From Lytechinus variegatus (lineage: Eukaryota; Echinodermata; Echinoidea; Temnopleuroida; Toxopneustidae), in assembly GCF_018143015.1 (NCBI RefSeq), contig NC_054740.1:68240356-68304355 (forward strand): a DNA stretch of 64,000 nucleotides, written 5' to 3'. The notes beneath the pieces were generated by a model that was given only the letters and a program-made list of their open reading frames with translations, had not been told where the DNA came from and searched no databases. Shown in pieces: positions 51,201 through 63,062 of this stretch. Made by a program: the position numbers and the translations under genes. The stretch's first letter is position 1, and each line of letters opens with the position of its first letter.

Positions 51201-51246
51201 GGCAAGCTTGATAAAAAATGAAAACGTCGACGAGTCTGAGTCTTAA
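42481..51246 (+). CDS. SLC17A5-like: sialin-like SLC17 transporter, copy B, intact
   Basis: Ten exons join in frame into 560 residues: 42481-42682, 43197-43411, 44215-44451, 44990-45077, 45678-45773, 46606-46727, 48515-48670, 49599-49731, 50388-50629, 51055-51246. Splices are GT-AG. The N-terminal cytoplasmic tail (about 75 residues) contains ETKPLL, the [DE]xxxLL form that in human sialin (DRTPLL) directs sorting to lysosomes. Major-facilitator features follow: MRQNVSVAMVAMVN in TM1, FFYGYIFTQLPGGWLSDKFG in TM2-3, RFFSGLGEGVSFPSMLAMW in TM4, SALPYVLQFFTM in TM7, ALLDIAGPFAGFAMG and GPYIVGVLTE in TM10-11, and Q-Y-W-A near the C-terminus as in sialin (QNWAL). The likely role is proton-linked organic-anion transport in an acidic compartment; the substrate is inferred from family only. 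The first ATG with upstream homology to copy A was chosen. Confidence 0.9.
46158..46368. mobile_element. palindromic MITE in SLC17 copy B intron 5 (211 bp)
   Basis: Long inverted ends beginning GGGGTGTTTCACAAAGATTT and continuing AAGTATGACTTA are flanked by CTGG on each side. Copy A has the empty site (TGTACTGGTTTGGTCT). A shorter relative lies in the GPCR intron at 14193-14299. Confidence 0.85.
46952..47942. mobile_element. hAT-like non-autonomous element in SLC17 copy B intron 6 (991 bp)
   Basis: The ends read CAGTCATTCTCAA and the inverse CAGGGATTCTCAA. An exact 8-bp duplication GGCTAGTG flanks it (46944-46951 and 47943-47950), and copy A has a single GGCTAGCG at the site. CAG-type ends with 8-bp duplications are diagnostic of hAT. 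No transposase frame remains. Confidence 0.9.
47975..48440. repeat. ACT/TAC trinucleotide microsatellite, intron 6 of copy B
   Basis: Counterpart of 32790-33225, again ending just upstream of exon 7, with different interruptions. Confidence 0.9.
48790..49075 (-). mobile_element. tRNA-derived SINE in SLC17 copy B intron 7
   Basis: Same insertion as 33575-33858: head with TGGCTTAGCGGATAAG and body with GGGTACCCAGAAGAAAGGAA on the minus strand. Shared by both copies. Confidence 0.6.
50076..50221. mobile_element. palindromic MITE in SLC17 copy B intron 8 (146 bp)
   Basis: Inverted ends GGGCCCGTTGCAGAAAGAGT and the inverse of GGGTCCGTTGCAGAAAGAGT, with CTG on each side. Copy A lacks it (CTGTCTGATCTGGAAC). 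Confidence 0.85.
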
Positions 51247-51782
51247 ACTCAGGACCCACTTGATGGGGGGGGAGTCTACTAAAAGTATAAAGCTGCATAT
51301 TTGAAAAGGGGAGACTACAACGTGCTGCAGATGTGTGATTTAGTTGTCTTTTTTATGACTACACTTTTGTTAGTTTTCTTGTTATAAGGACACATTAGAG
51401 ATGTCAATTAATGTATTATTTTAATTGATATGACTACAGTACTGCTTCGTGTTCTTTGTGTAATGTTACACAGGATGTGTGCTTGAATTGATCCAAGAAA
51501 TCGACATTTTAGAGGCTACAAACCTGACATCGACACTTTCTTATTACCCGATTTTTACTCATTGAGGATTGCAAAGAGTAGAAGTATAAGTGAATGTTTA
51601 TCTACGGGCTTAATTCGCTCAAGTATGTCTTTACCCATTGACAACTAAATTTCGTGATTCCCATAGACTTTGTACGCAACGTTCCTGTATAGGCAATGGG
51701 TTTATTCCAGTGTGTTCCTAACGGGTTGAAATAACGAGAATAAGCGAATGTTATGAAACTTAAGAAAAAACCGGAATGCATG

Positions 51783-51788
51783 AATAAA
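51783..51788 (+). promoter_or_regulatory. candidate polyadenylation signal AATAAA, SLC17 copy B
   Basis: Conserved with 36317-36322 of copy A, about 540 bases after the stop codon. Confidence 0.45.
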
Positions 51789-52564
51789 TAATATTTTGCA
51801 TAAAACGAATGTTTAAAACGGTCTTCATGGTTACAAGTCATTTTAAAGTGTTGTTTATAGGATTTTGGTGTGCATCGTGTTACTGAATCAAGGAAGGGTA
51901 TTGCGATTCAAGAAAGTGTGCGATTGTGAGAAATCAGAAGTGTCTATGGGATAGAGGAGGAGAGCGAATGGGAGAGAGAAAAAGAGCCAAAGACAAGAGA
52001 GGGGAGAAAGTAGAGAGACAAGTCCCAAGTCACAAAACACATCAAAAGTCTCTTGGATAAATTATTACGCAAACGAAGGAATTCTGTGTAAATTAATCTA
52101 TATTTTATTGCTTCATATAATAACCCAGCAGGTTTATACGTCATAGTAAATTAGTTAATTATTGTTAGCATTGCACATTTTAACGTCAAGTTATCTTGAA
52201 TTCGTATACCAAATACATAAGTATCCCCTTCTATGTCAAGTTAATCATTTTGTTTGGTACACATGTTTCTTAGTCTACTTACTAATCTAACATGAACCCT
52301 GTGGTAATATAAATTCGATACAAGTTACAACATTCTATCTACATTTGCATTCCGAATTCTATATACCATGTGTAGTTCTATGTAAACGGGTGCATTCTGT
52401 TAAAATAATAAATAAAAATAACATAAAGGTCTCAGAACTTTTAAGAACACAATTTTTCAATTATGTTTCAATGTTTCCCTTATACCTACTTTTAAAATAA
52501 CACACAGCGTTCTTTAAAGCGAGATGGCAAGATGAAATGTTCCTATACTAAATTTTAAGACACT

Positions 52565-54376
52565 GTGGTAAATGTGATGGTTCATATCAAGTCAATAATA
52601 AATAATTGTACGTTTGCAATAATACAATTATATACGAGCATTAATGCAAATGTGTAAGCATAATACTACACACAAAGATGATATCAACCGTGATTTTAAC
52701 ACGTTAGGCAGTATACACGAATTAACCCTTGTGACGTCATAGTCTTTCTGATAATGGTGAAAGACTATTTTAAGGTTACCATGGCATAACTTGAGGTAAA
52801 ATAATACACTGTATATTCAATTCGTTGATTGCTTACAGTAACATATACGATTGCCTTATTCTTTACCCCAATATATAGATCACACCAAGTAAACAATTTT
52901 GAATAGTATTGTAGAAGTATGCATCATGACGCCACAAATGTAAATACCAACAATATATATTGTGAGATTGCACGCTTATTCACACGATTTACATCACTGT
53001 ATAACGTGACGAGAAGCACAAAACCGGTAATAGTAACAAGTCTTTCAAGAAGAGCGTGACAGAGGGAAGTGGGTGGAGCCGTTAAGAAAAGCAAAGGTGC
53101 TAACTTGTAATGTCGAAATCCATATCGTTTACGTGATTAAGCAGATACAAATAGGGAGGGAGGATAAGAAAAAAATACCGGGAGAACATGAACATGACGA
53201 GCATGACAGCATGAGCAAATGAGAAGGGGGAAATATGAATAGCAAACACAAAATATGAGAAAAAAAAATAGAAACCAGAAGTAATAATCCACATTCTCTA
53301 GATACTTCTTGTGTATGTACATGTTTTTTACAGGAAACCTAGTGTACTAAACCAAAGCTACAAACACTACTTGATTGTCATAGATTGAGTACAATGTGAG
53401 TATGCTATTAGTAATCGAATTCAAATTTAACATAGAAAATAGCAAAGAGTATGTTTGCTACAAGGCATTTAATGCACACACTTATTTAAATATCATTTAA
53501 AGTAGACACTAGCACTAGACAGAACACAATAAAATTTTATCAATACTACTAATGCTGGATTCGTATTAGTGAAGAATAATACTGCATTATTTGTTAAATA
53601 ACTTTAATGTTAAATTTGTTGGACGGCATAATAAAAACATCTTAGTCATGCCAGTAGCTCTTACAACAAAAGAAAGAAGTATCGAAGATTGATTGTGAAA
53701 TCCCCCAAAAATAAATGTTAAAATACTTGATAATGCAATTTATTTCGCTCATATTGTTCAGCAATTTACAAAATGCCTAAATAAAAATATGTATCATACT
53801 ATTATGTACAATTATGACAATGATAGCACATACATTTAACAGACTTTATTGTTTCATATTTAGACGAACACACTTTGTCTTGGGAATGGAAATCTGTACA
53901 GAGTTGAATTTCAAATCAATTAATGGACTCTAAATAGACTGAATATTTTTGTTGTAATTCTTGGAGATTCACTAGTAGCGCTAGAAAGGAAGTCCCTCTT
54001 AGTGATTAAAAGTTTCTTCTCTGTTGTTATTAGTTTCCTTGTTCTTCAAGGAATTGTTGTGGCAGCAGTGGGATACAATCCCATCCAACTCCTGCAACCT
54101 TCGGCTTTGGTTTTCGAGCGACTTGATGTGCATCCTCGTCATCTTGCATTCCTCTGGGAAGCCCTTCGTGACTGGTGAAAGGGGCTGTCTGAAGTTTTAT
54201 CCGACAAGTCCCACTTTATCTTACAGTTACCATAGTAACACCGATTCTTAGCCAATATACATCGAGGAAAGTTGTCAGATCTGACAACTTGTCGGACAAA
54301 AATGTTGATAAAACACTCCCCTGACCAGTCCATCGCACGTCTAATTGATGTGAATGACTCGCTGTAGGTACCCTCG
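52565..54376. other. intergenic stretch and probable 3'UTR of the minus-strand gene
   Basis: AT-rich with no coding signal on the + strand. The part nearest 54.37 kb is presumably the 3'UTR of the minus-strand gene, with AATAAA (minus strand) at 53845-53850 as a candidate polyadenylation signal. Confidence 0.45.
53845..53850 (-). promoter_or_regulatory. candidate polyadenylation signal of the minus-strand gene
   Basis: AATAAA on the minus strand about 530 bases beyond the stop codon. Position only. Confidence 0.3.
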
Positions 54377-57300
54377 TCACAGGTCCTTGGTAGCGTAGAG
54401 AGGATCTGAGACAATGTTTTCATGTAGGTCGATGAAGAGAGGGATATAGGTCAAGAAGTCCAGAAAGTCCACCGTTGCTTTCCCTTCTCGAGTGAACTTT
54501 GTCATCACCTGAATTATAACGTTATAGAAAAATATAAGGTCAGGCAATATGGAGATATTTGGATTAAAACCCATTCTTTCAAGAGATAACACGGGAGTAT
54601 TAAAAGTACGAACAGAAGTCGATGACAGTCATTTCGACTTTGAGGTTGTTGATGTAGATTATCGTCATACTAGTAACTTCTCGAATTTTGTTAGAGGGCG
54701 AACACAATGTGATGTGGGTACATAAACTTAATAAATGAATAAGAAGGAATAAAATAAAAATAAAGATTCATGTTATCAAAAACACACCGAAGAGACATAA
54801 CATTACATACCGATAGCAATTTCATGAATAATTTCCTGTAGGGCACATTTGTTATGAAAAGGGGAAACTTTCGCAGTTATTGGAACAATGCTTCGTGTGC
54901 TGATATATGTTTATAGTGTCACCTAACCTTGTTCATGATCTTATGTTTTATACAGTGCGCTTATACATGTTAAAGTAAGATTTTTTTTCAAACTCACCAA
55001 ATCAACATGCTCTTTCCGGAGGCCACCTGCCTCCAGCTCAACCTGAAGGTTCTTGACGGGAACCTCACCAGGAAAACCATGCTCCTCTTCATCTTCCAGG
55101 AGATAGAACAACTCCTTCGCTCGATCCATCTTCACATTTAGAGCCTCAAAGTTGATCTTGTTGATCAGCTTCTTGATAAAGGGGCTAGGGGTGTAAAGAT
55201 AGAGAAGATATGGCATGGTTATGGAAGGGAAAGTTAAGAATACGCCTGTAACATCGTATATGTACAGAGTTACAAATCCTTGATGGGCGTTCAAACGGTT
55301 TTTGGGGCGTTTCTAAAGTGTGTCTGTTATGTTTACGTATGGCTATATTGACATATAGAATGTGGAGTGCAGAATGCAATGTAAACATCTTTGCTAAATA
55401 TAAACAAAGTACGTCTGTTTCCGAAATATTCGATGAGAGAATGCACTAAGATGAAAATATATTTTGTATTTGGTATAGAGATCTTTTCTATTTGTCATAA
55501 AGTGGCATGAATGTAACAAGGAAATAATAATAATAATGAATAATATAGTGTATTTATAATGCGCACATATCCACCTTGTTAGGTGCTCAAGGCGTTCCTA
55601 TATTACCAGGCTAAGCTAGGCGTTCATAGCGCACGCATCCTTTTAAGGAATTACTTCCTACCGGTACCCATTTGTTTATGAGTTTCGATTGATTCTATCT
55701 ACAAAATTAAGGCAGAGCCTTCATTTCAATATTTTATTTAATAATACTGGTTAGGGACAGGGCAGAAAATGCAAAATAAAAGAAGAAAAAAAAATGAATA
55801 CCAGAATGTACTTACTCTAGCCTTGATATTTTCTCGGACAAAGCTGCAACGATTGTAAAGAGCTTAAAATCGATTCGATGACGCTGAGGTAAATCAAGAA
55901 CCTGAAATTTAAAGTTTGATAAATTCAAGATTATTGGTCCATGAACAAATTGCACATGTCTTGCTTCCTAATTCTCAATAAAAGAATAGGTGTTGCTAAT
56001 TAATGCGTCTACATAGTGTCCTTCATAAAATCATCTCCATACATTCAAATTCAAATAAAAATTCAAAGCAAAGTCGTACTTCGGTCTCCATGTTGTTGAC
56101 CTTTTAAGCTTATAGTCGTCATTTTCCCCATTGTGTGTAATTTTATAATAGTTTTACTTTGCCAGATTATCGTTCAGTGCTCGAACCTAAATAATTTAGA
56201 CCTGGATTGTGCGATTTAAAAAAAATTAAATCAGATTGATATGTCTGTTCTCATTCTTTGTTCTCTATCCATCATCATAACCCGAGGAAGGAAATAATGT
56301 GTGAGTGAATAATATTCCTAGCTTTCATCCACTCTCGTTCGCTTTTAAAATATCACAACTGTGTAAAAAACTGCAACCGAACTAAGATTATAATATAGTA
56401 CTTACGTGGTACACATATTGGCATTCCTTTTCCGATATCAAATGACTATTGACTCTCTGCAACAGACTTTCCACATTGGCCGTCTCGATTTCGAACGGCT
56501 GTGTAAAACAATGGTATTAAAAAGGATAGTGGTTATCTCACATTAATTGATTTCTTTCTAAATTAGTGATAATGAATGCAATAATGAGGATAACTTAGGA
56601 GTCCTCCAAGACAAGGGCATTCATGCTTCGAGTACTATCCTTTATCATTCCCTACTACGGGGTTATAGTACGAAATAAAAAAATGCATGATTATGAAAAT
56701 TTACACCATTAACGAGCCTTTGAGCTAGGCATGACTGACATGATATAATTCAATAATAACAAAATATCTACCTGGTTAGCTACCTGTTGTGCTCAAAATT
56801 CATTTAATTTGCCTGTCCGAATATACTGCACCTAAATTATTCTGAATTTTTGCGTCTATCGCCCACATGTATCGTCGGAATAGAATGTATTGTTTCCGTC
56901 TTACCTGTTCTTGGTTCATCATATTAAAGAGAGTGCTCTGTTTCCTTCTAAACTCTGGTTTGGATGCCATCCGATCGGATGATTCATTCTCTTTCATCCT
57001 CGTTTCAAGATTTTCCAACATCTTCTTTTCACCTGCAAAGCAATAATTATTTTTTGTTAAGTTGAAAAATCATGTACTGCACACTATGTTTCTACACAGT
57101 AAAAATTGAAGTGTTAAAATGTGTAGATAGAGGACCACATCATTAATTTAGCTCCGGTGTTATATTAACAGCGTTAGTTTAACATCCCATGGGTGTTATT
57201 ACAACACCTTCAGCTGTTACTTCAAGACTCTTTCGTGTTATGTTCAAACTCTAGGGTGTAATTTTAACACCTCAACGAGTGATCCTCTAGGGGCACCAGC

Positions 57301-60300
57301 TAATGTGAGTTTTAACATACAAGGTTTATGCAGAACATAATGAATATAATTGATGTCTGTTCCCAGATCTCCCCGCTACTTCTTGGAGAAGTTTGGTAAC
57401 GTGTTTTAATGGACTATGTGGTGATTAACCATTTCAAACATTATCTTATAAATCTTATAAACACCCACGTACACACAAGATTCATCTCCAGAAATGGAGG
57501 GAAATGTTAAAGCTGGGATTAAACCATATTGAAAATGAAAATCACATTTATTATCTTGAACATTTGACTTGAAATGATTTTTTTTTTCGAATTGGCTAAT
57601 AGTATCTTACCTTCTAGTTCTTTGATTTGTTTATTCGCTGCTTCCAGTCTCTCCTCCGTGATTTGTTTACTAACGGTGAGTCTGCAAACCTCAGCATCAG
57701 TCTCGGCCTGATAAAAACAAAATCATCATTTTATCAGATAATATCTAAAGCTTGCTTTGAACAAAATCTTAAGCTCCTTGTTTATTGCTCTTTATAGTGT
57801 TGCTATCGTCATCGTCTGAATTTCAACTTATGTTTTGTCTAAATCTCCTGTTTTCTTTTACCCATTTCTCATCTTCATCTTTCCTCGTTTTCTTTCTCCA
57901 TCTCCTCTTCTTTATTATTCAACTTTTTCGACTTCTCCTCCCCCTTCTCATTTATTTTCTTCTTTTTGATTTTCTTTTTATTCTCGTCCTTCTTCTTCTC
58001 GTCCTCTTCTTCTTCTTCTTCTCCTCCTCCTCCTCTTCCTTCTTCTACTTCATCTTCTCCTCCTCCTCCTTTTCAATCTTTTCCTCTCCTCCATATTTTC
58101 ATTCTTTAAGTTCTTGTTCAAAAGTGAATATTAATTTTCCCTTACCATGGCAACCTGTTTTTCGGTCATTCTGCTCAAGACCCACTCGTCGGTCCCATTT
58201 TTCAGGATAGGGAATCCCAAACTGCCAATTTTCGTTGTTTCTGTTTCTATTGGTTTGGTTGACGATGAAGATGACAGTGGTGGTGAAGCTGACGTTGTAT
58301 CTGCTTGATCAATTACCACACTTTTTGGTCCTGATGTCTTTGATGCTGTTGGAAAAAAAGAAACATTTCATTATGGATAATTTATCATTACTTTTAGGCC
58401 ATACAAACAGACATATCGTACAATCTTAAAAGACAATGAATTCACTAATTGAATCCAAATAAGTTTTGTTTTTATAAAATGGAAGAAAATGAAGAGAGTT
58501 AACGTATTTATCCATGGGTCATTGCTCACATAGTAAAAATCAATACTGTTGCCCAGAAGTATGCATACCCTCACAGAAAGACATTCAGAGAAACAATTTG
58601 TTTAATTGCATATCATTTCAGCAAGTAAGATGATGCGGAATACATTTTCCTTCATTACAACAAAAATTATATTCGAGAGGCAAATACACATTTTCTTTTC
58701 ATTTAGAGATGTCTTAACATTCAGAAAGGAATTGAATAAGCATAAAATGCATTCGAACTGAAAAGAGACATACAGTGTTCCTGTCGATTGAGGAAGGAAG
58801 ATAATTATCTCTAAAATCAACTTCAAATATACATGTAGATCTGTAATGTTTCACACCTTTGTCTTTCTTTTTCTTCTTTGACTTTTTATCCTTCTTCTTC
58901 TTCGCCTCTGCTGCTGCTGCAGCATCTGGGTCCCAGTCAAAGCGGAAGATCTCGAGGAACTCGTTTCTTGCAATATCCGCGATCGCCTTGTTCCGAGAAG
59001 CTGTAAAATTATCGGTAAATGAGGGCAAGATTGATTACCAATACCAACGTAATAAGGCAATAGAGACACAGAAACATGCGGTATATATATATATATATAT
59101 ATATACATATATAAAACGATGTATACACGATTCCTACTTTCGACTGACTGATTCTGAAAAGCTGTACGATATCAAAAGTAAACTATTCGACTGACTTATT
59201 ATGAAAAGCTGTAATAGAATCGTTAAAATAAGAGCGAGAATGATTACAAATTACAATACAATTGATATAAGGCATTTCTGCAAAAGAGCTATTCTGGTCC
59301 CTAATTACACTCTTCCCAAAGTGAGACAAGGGATCAGTCGTTTTGGAGTGGGATTTACATCTTTTTTAGAGTGCATTATAGCTCCTCCTTGGGTTAAAAC
59401 GTCTAAAATTTTACACTGTTCACTCAACGTTCACTCAACGTAAGGATGTAAATCCCACTATAAAATCATTGAGACCAGATTAGCACTTTTACACTTACAG
59501 TGTAAGCTGTTAATGGAAATGATAGTAATGATATTCAGTTCTTTCGTAATCCATGACACATAGCAAAGTATATCTATATGCACTTATAAGCTATATGACA
59601 CAACAACATTAAGTACATATATAGGAAATGAAATTCGAAGTATAAGTGAAGATTGCTAGGCACCAAGTTCATCAAATGACAAACAAATACATTTTGGTGA
59701 GATTTGTTGGTGAGTCTATCAAGGCCTTCAATTTATTCATCTGGGGGCAGATATAGATATGATTTAGATTTCTTGCATGGTGTATATATACGTCACATAT
59801 ATCACCATTTGGGGATATTTTCCATCTTAGCTGGTCAACTTACTTTCTAAGTACGAAACTTTCTCCTTCAAAGTGGCCACCTTCTGTTCTTGTCTCTCAA
59901 GCATAAAGCGGCTCCTATCCAGTTTTTCTTCGACGTCAAACTAAAAGGGGGAAACGGAGAATGGTTATCCAGTATTGAGTATAAATTATTGTCAGTGTTC
60001 AATAAGACTGAACAGAGGGCATTGAAATTAGAAATGGCAATCAATGGCCAAAGGTAATAATCAGTGAATAGATTATTGACATTTACATTTCATATGACAC
60101 TATTTAGGGTTGAACGAGAGTAAAAAATTTATTGACTTTCTTTTCTGGTTTCTTACTACACCGATTGTAGATGTGAATATAGTATTTGAATATACTTTTG
60201 TATTCTTATCTCATGTCTCATAATATTCCCTTTTCTTACAGATAACTGTTTCATATGAATTTCTTTGTGATGTAATTTTTATTCTTCTTTACTGTTTATC

Positions 60301-62764
60301 ATGTTGAATTTCTTAGAGCATTCGATCGATGGTTAGAATGGATATATGTCTGTATTAGAAATGTGATTTATTATCAATATTGATGGGAAAAAAAATCTTT
60401 AATAAAATGAACATACCTTGTCATTGATTCCATAGGATGCAATCTTTGCTTTCAACATCCTCTGCGGGTCGTCGCTTGAGGCACTATCAGCTCTACCACT
60501 GTCAACATCGTCATCTTTGACATCGCCTTTAACGCCTCCATCCTCGACATCGTCCAGTTTCATCGGACTAACATAGTCGTCTTCATTGACCTCCATGGGT
60601 GTGGTCTTAAAGGTAGCACTAAACTCTTCCAAGTCACTCTTGAACCCGAGATTGACCTCGCCTGGCCTCACTATTGCACTTCCGTATCCAGATGACTGCT
60701 CCGTGGTCATCGACCCCGTCTCCGACTGGTCGTCAATGTCGTGGTCACCCGCTGCCCTGTCCGAAGACGCCGTGTTCATCCATTGCCTTAACGTACGATC
60801 TTCAACGTTGATCCCCGTACTCCGGAGTTGGGTGTTGAAGACACGCTGGTAATGTGGCACACGTTCTTTGCTGAAAGGATGAAAAAATATCATACGAAAA
60901 TGAAGTTTGTGGTTTTCCATAGACCTGTAACCATGATTACGTTGTCTCATTTATAAAAGTCTTGAAGTAATGGCCCATACACCATTCAGATATAGAGTCA
61001 TTGATGTAGAATTTATAAAAGAATGTGGGTATAGAAATGGTAAAATAATACATTTTTGTTGTTGGTATCTCTGTCCAGAAGAACATTTTTTTAGAGTGGT
61101 ATAATAGTAAGACATAAAGTTATAAAAATATTTACTACTAAGACCAAAGCCTAACAAACCTTTGTTTGTTAAGTCTTCTTATAGAATTATGTTCTTCCTG
61201 TAACATTTATGTGCCAATACGTTCTGTCTTCTTAAGAGACAATGCACTTTTATTGGTTTCGTTTTGGTGCTAGGTCAGGTATTAAATTGAAGACAAGACA
61301 AATAAGATTGGTGTACAATGAACTTACTGGACAATGCAGTACTTGGCAAGATAGTCGAGTGGATCCCTCAAGGCTGGGTCCGGGCTGCTAGGGGGGTTAC
61401 CAGCTTCAACCTTCCTCCATTTTTTCTTCTTAGGTCTGAGAGAGAGAGAGAGGGGGTGGAGGGATCACATAAGTAGGAGATTTTAAATACCATCTTAGTC
61501 TCGATCCTATACCTTCCTGAATTCTTTGTCTCTCTATGATGGGCTATATGCCATTTTTTAATGGTTCATCAATATGGTATTACAGATATTAAATCTATTT
61601 TCAAAACATTGAATTATTCAATGATAAATAATTCCTACGGATAAACAGGATGGCTATGTATTCAATGGCAATAAGATTTAAAACTACTTGAGTTGAATAG
61701 TTTAGTAGCGAGCCTGCATGATACCATGATATGATGGGGAATGGAATACAGGCATGACATAAAAGGAGTTTGAGTGGGATCAAATAATTTCCAAAGTGCG
61801 AGAAAGAATTGATCATTACTTGTATTCCGGCCGTCTCCTCCACATGATTGGCTCGGGCTTCTGGGGCAGGGGCATAGGTCGTTTCCGGGGCTCAGGAACG
61901 GGTTCCTCGACTGGCTTCGGGGCTGGTTGAGGTACAGTGATCTCGGGAAGAGGTGGGAGTTGTGGTTCTACGGGGGCAGGTACCGGGAACGCAGGCACAG
62001 CAATGTCCGCAACTCGTGGCCCAGTGTCAGGCATTTCCCAAGGATCCGATGGCGGTGGCTAGTTGGATAAAACAATTTGAGTAACTAAGTCTACTAATAT
62101 CTAGTAAACTGAGTAATCCTGCATCTGATTTATTTTTCAAACTTGTATCAATTACACGTTATGATATTTTTACAGTTTAAGTCAACCAACAAACGACTGA
62201 TTCGAATTAATAGGGCCATTTTACGAACAGACGACCTTCTAAAGATTGATTAATTCCATATTTAGAAAGTAGGGATTTCACAGAAAATGCTTATTTTATT
62301 CATTATAATTCATATTGTAATAAAGTGCAATGTCAATTCAAGTGGTGAGTAGAATGTAACGTGATGAAATAATTCGTTCAGTGTCTTATGTAACTACGTT
62401 TTATGTGTAACCGCAGAGAGAATATGATTATTATGCGCTATAATATTATAAGTAATATATCAAAATTATTGACAAAATGATTTGCAGATCCAGCAGGAAG
62501 CAAAACATGTGTTTACGAACTTAGTCATGAATAAATGATTCGTCTTTAAATCATCACCTAATAGGGTTTCGAGTATTTCTTATTACATATAATATTTTGA
62601 GTGGAATAATATAATATAATATTGTTATTGAAGTGAAGCATTATGTTTACTCACCCTGACTGGCATAGGCGCTGCCACACCAAGGGGTTTGACTTCTTTC
62701 CTCACCCGCTTAGGAAGCTTCGCTCTTCGGTTCTTCTTCGGAGGATTAACCTTGGGCTTAGACT
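54377..62764 (-). CDS. coiled-coil, Pro-rich protein with EF-hand-like C-terminus (3' 13 exons)
   Basis: Thirteen minus-strand exons join without breaking frame: 62655-62764, 61820-62058, 61328-61435, 60417-60870, 59844-59940, 58857-59000, 58146-58345, 57611-57707, 56905-57032, 56406-56498, 55816-55901, 54998-55184, 54377-54508 (stop TGA). About 691 residues are visible. In order: a basic stretch (PKKNRRAKLPKRVRKE); a Pro-rich stretch; DPLDYLAKYCIV, which resembles the last helix of Dpy-30-type motifs; an acidic Ser-rich linker; a predicted coiled coil (MLERQEQKVATLKEKVSYLE); FLEIFRFDWDPD followed by a Lys tract; more coiled coil; and a helical C-terminus (RIDFKLFTIVAALSEKI, VDFLDFLTYIPLFIDLHENI) that looks EF-hand-like without clear calcium ligands. 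No signal peptide or membrane span is seen in these exons. I cannot name an orthologue; the composition suggests a cytoplasmic, perhaps ciliary, scaffold. The 5' end is missing or unresolved. Confidence 0.82.
55520..55690 (-). mobile_element. LINE/SINE tail fragment in an intron
   Basis: On the minus strand, GGTACCCATTT-type body sequence (inverse seen as CCGGTACCCATTTGTTTATG) and GCGCACATATCCACCTTGTT run into an ATT-repeat tail at about 55525. The body resembles the intronic SINEs of the SLC17 genes. Confidence 0.5.
57093..57305. mobile_element. MITE of repeated GGTGTTA units, copy 1
   Basis: ACACAGTAAAAATTGAAGTG begins a stretch dense in GTGTTA and TAACAC in both orientations. It resembles 62822-63062 and sits in an intron of the same gene. 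Confidence 0.55.
57785..58110. repeat. polypyrimidine tract (TTC/TCC repeats) in an intron
   Basis: About 300 bases almost purely C/T on the + strand, i.e. purine-rich in the sense of the minus-strand gene, between its exons at 57611-57707 and 58146-58345. The 141-codon Phe/Leu/Ser frame here is an artefact of composition. Confidence 0.8.
59081..59106. repeat. TA microsatellite
   Basis: About 12 TA repeats within an intron of the minus-strand gene. Confidence 0.9.
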
Positions 62765-62821
62765 CTGCACAATTAAAAAAATATTAAGAAAATAGAAAAC
62801 AAACACGATGAAAAACATATT

Positions 62822-63062
62822 ACACTGTGAAAACTGCGGTGTTAAAACTGACACCAATTGGTGTTAATAGAGGACCACACCCTGAGGTGTTAAAATTACA
62901 CCCTAGAGATTAAACATAACACCAAAGAGTGTAAATGTAACAACAAAAGGTGTTGTAATAACACCTATAGGTGTAAAACTAACACCACCAATTTAACACC
63001 GGTGTAAAATAACTGGTGTGGTCCTCTTTGTACACCGGTTAACACCACAGTTTTTGTTGTGT
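62822..63062. mobile_element. MITE of repeated GGTGTTA units, copy 2 (~240 bp)
   Basis: Outer ends (ACACTGTGAAAACTGCGGTG and the inverse of GTACACAACAAAAACTGTGG) are inverted copies. Between them GGTGTTA/TAACACC or close variants recur more than ten times on alternating strands, including GAGGACCACACC and its inverse near the two ends. Non-coding; it lies just upstream of the first supported exon of the minus-strand gene. Confidence 0.7.

Larger units (their letters stand above)
38672..52564 (+). repeat. tandem duplication, copy B
   Basis: Counterpart of 17851-37370. It contains the intact SLC17 gene and its own private insertions at 39257, 46158, 46952 and 50076, none of which occur in copy A. 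Confidence 0.9.

Noticed and set aside
57785-58210. 141-codon Phe/Leu/Ser-rich frame, plus strand
   Set aside because: It is a polypyrimidine tract inside an intron of the minus-strand gene and overlaps its exon at 58146-58345 antisense.
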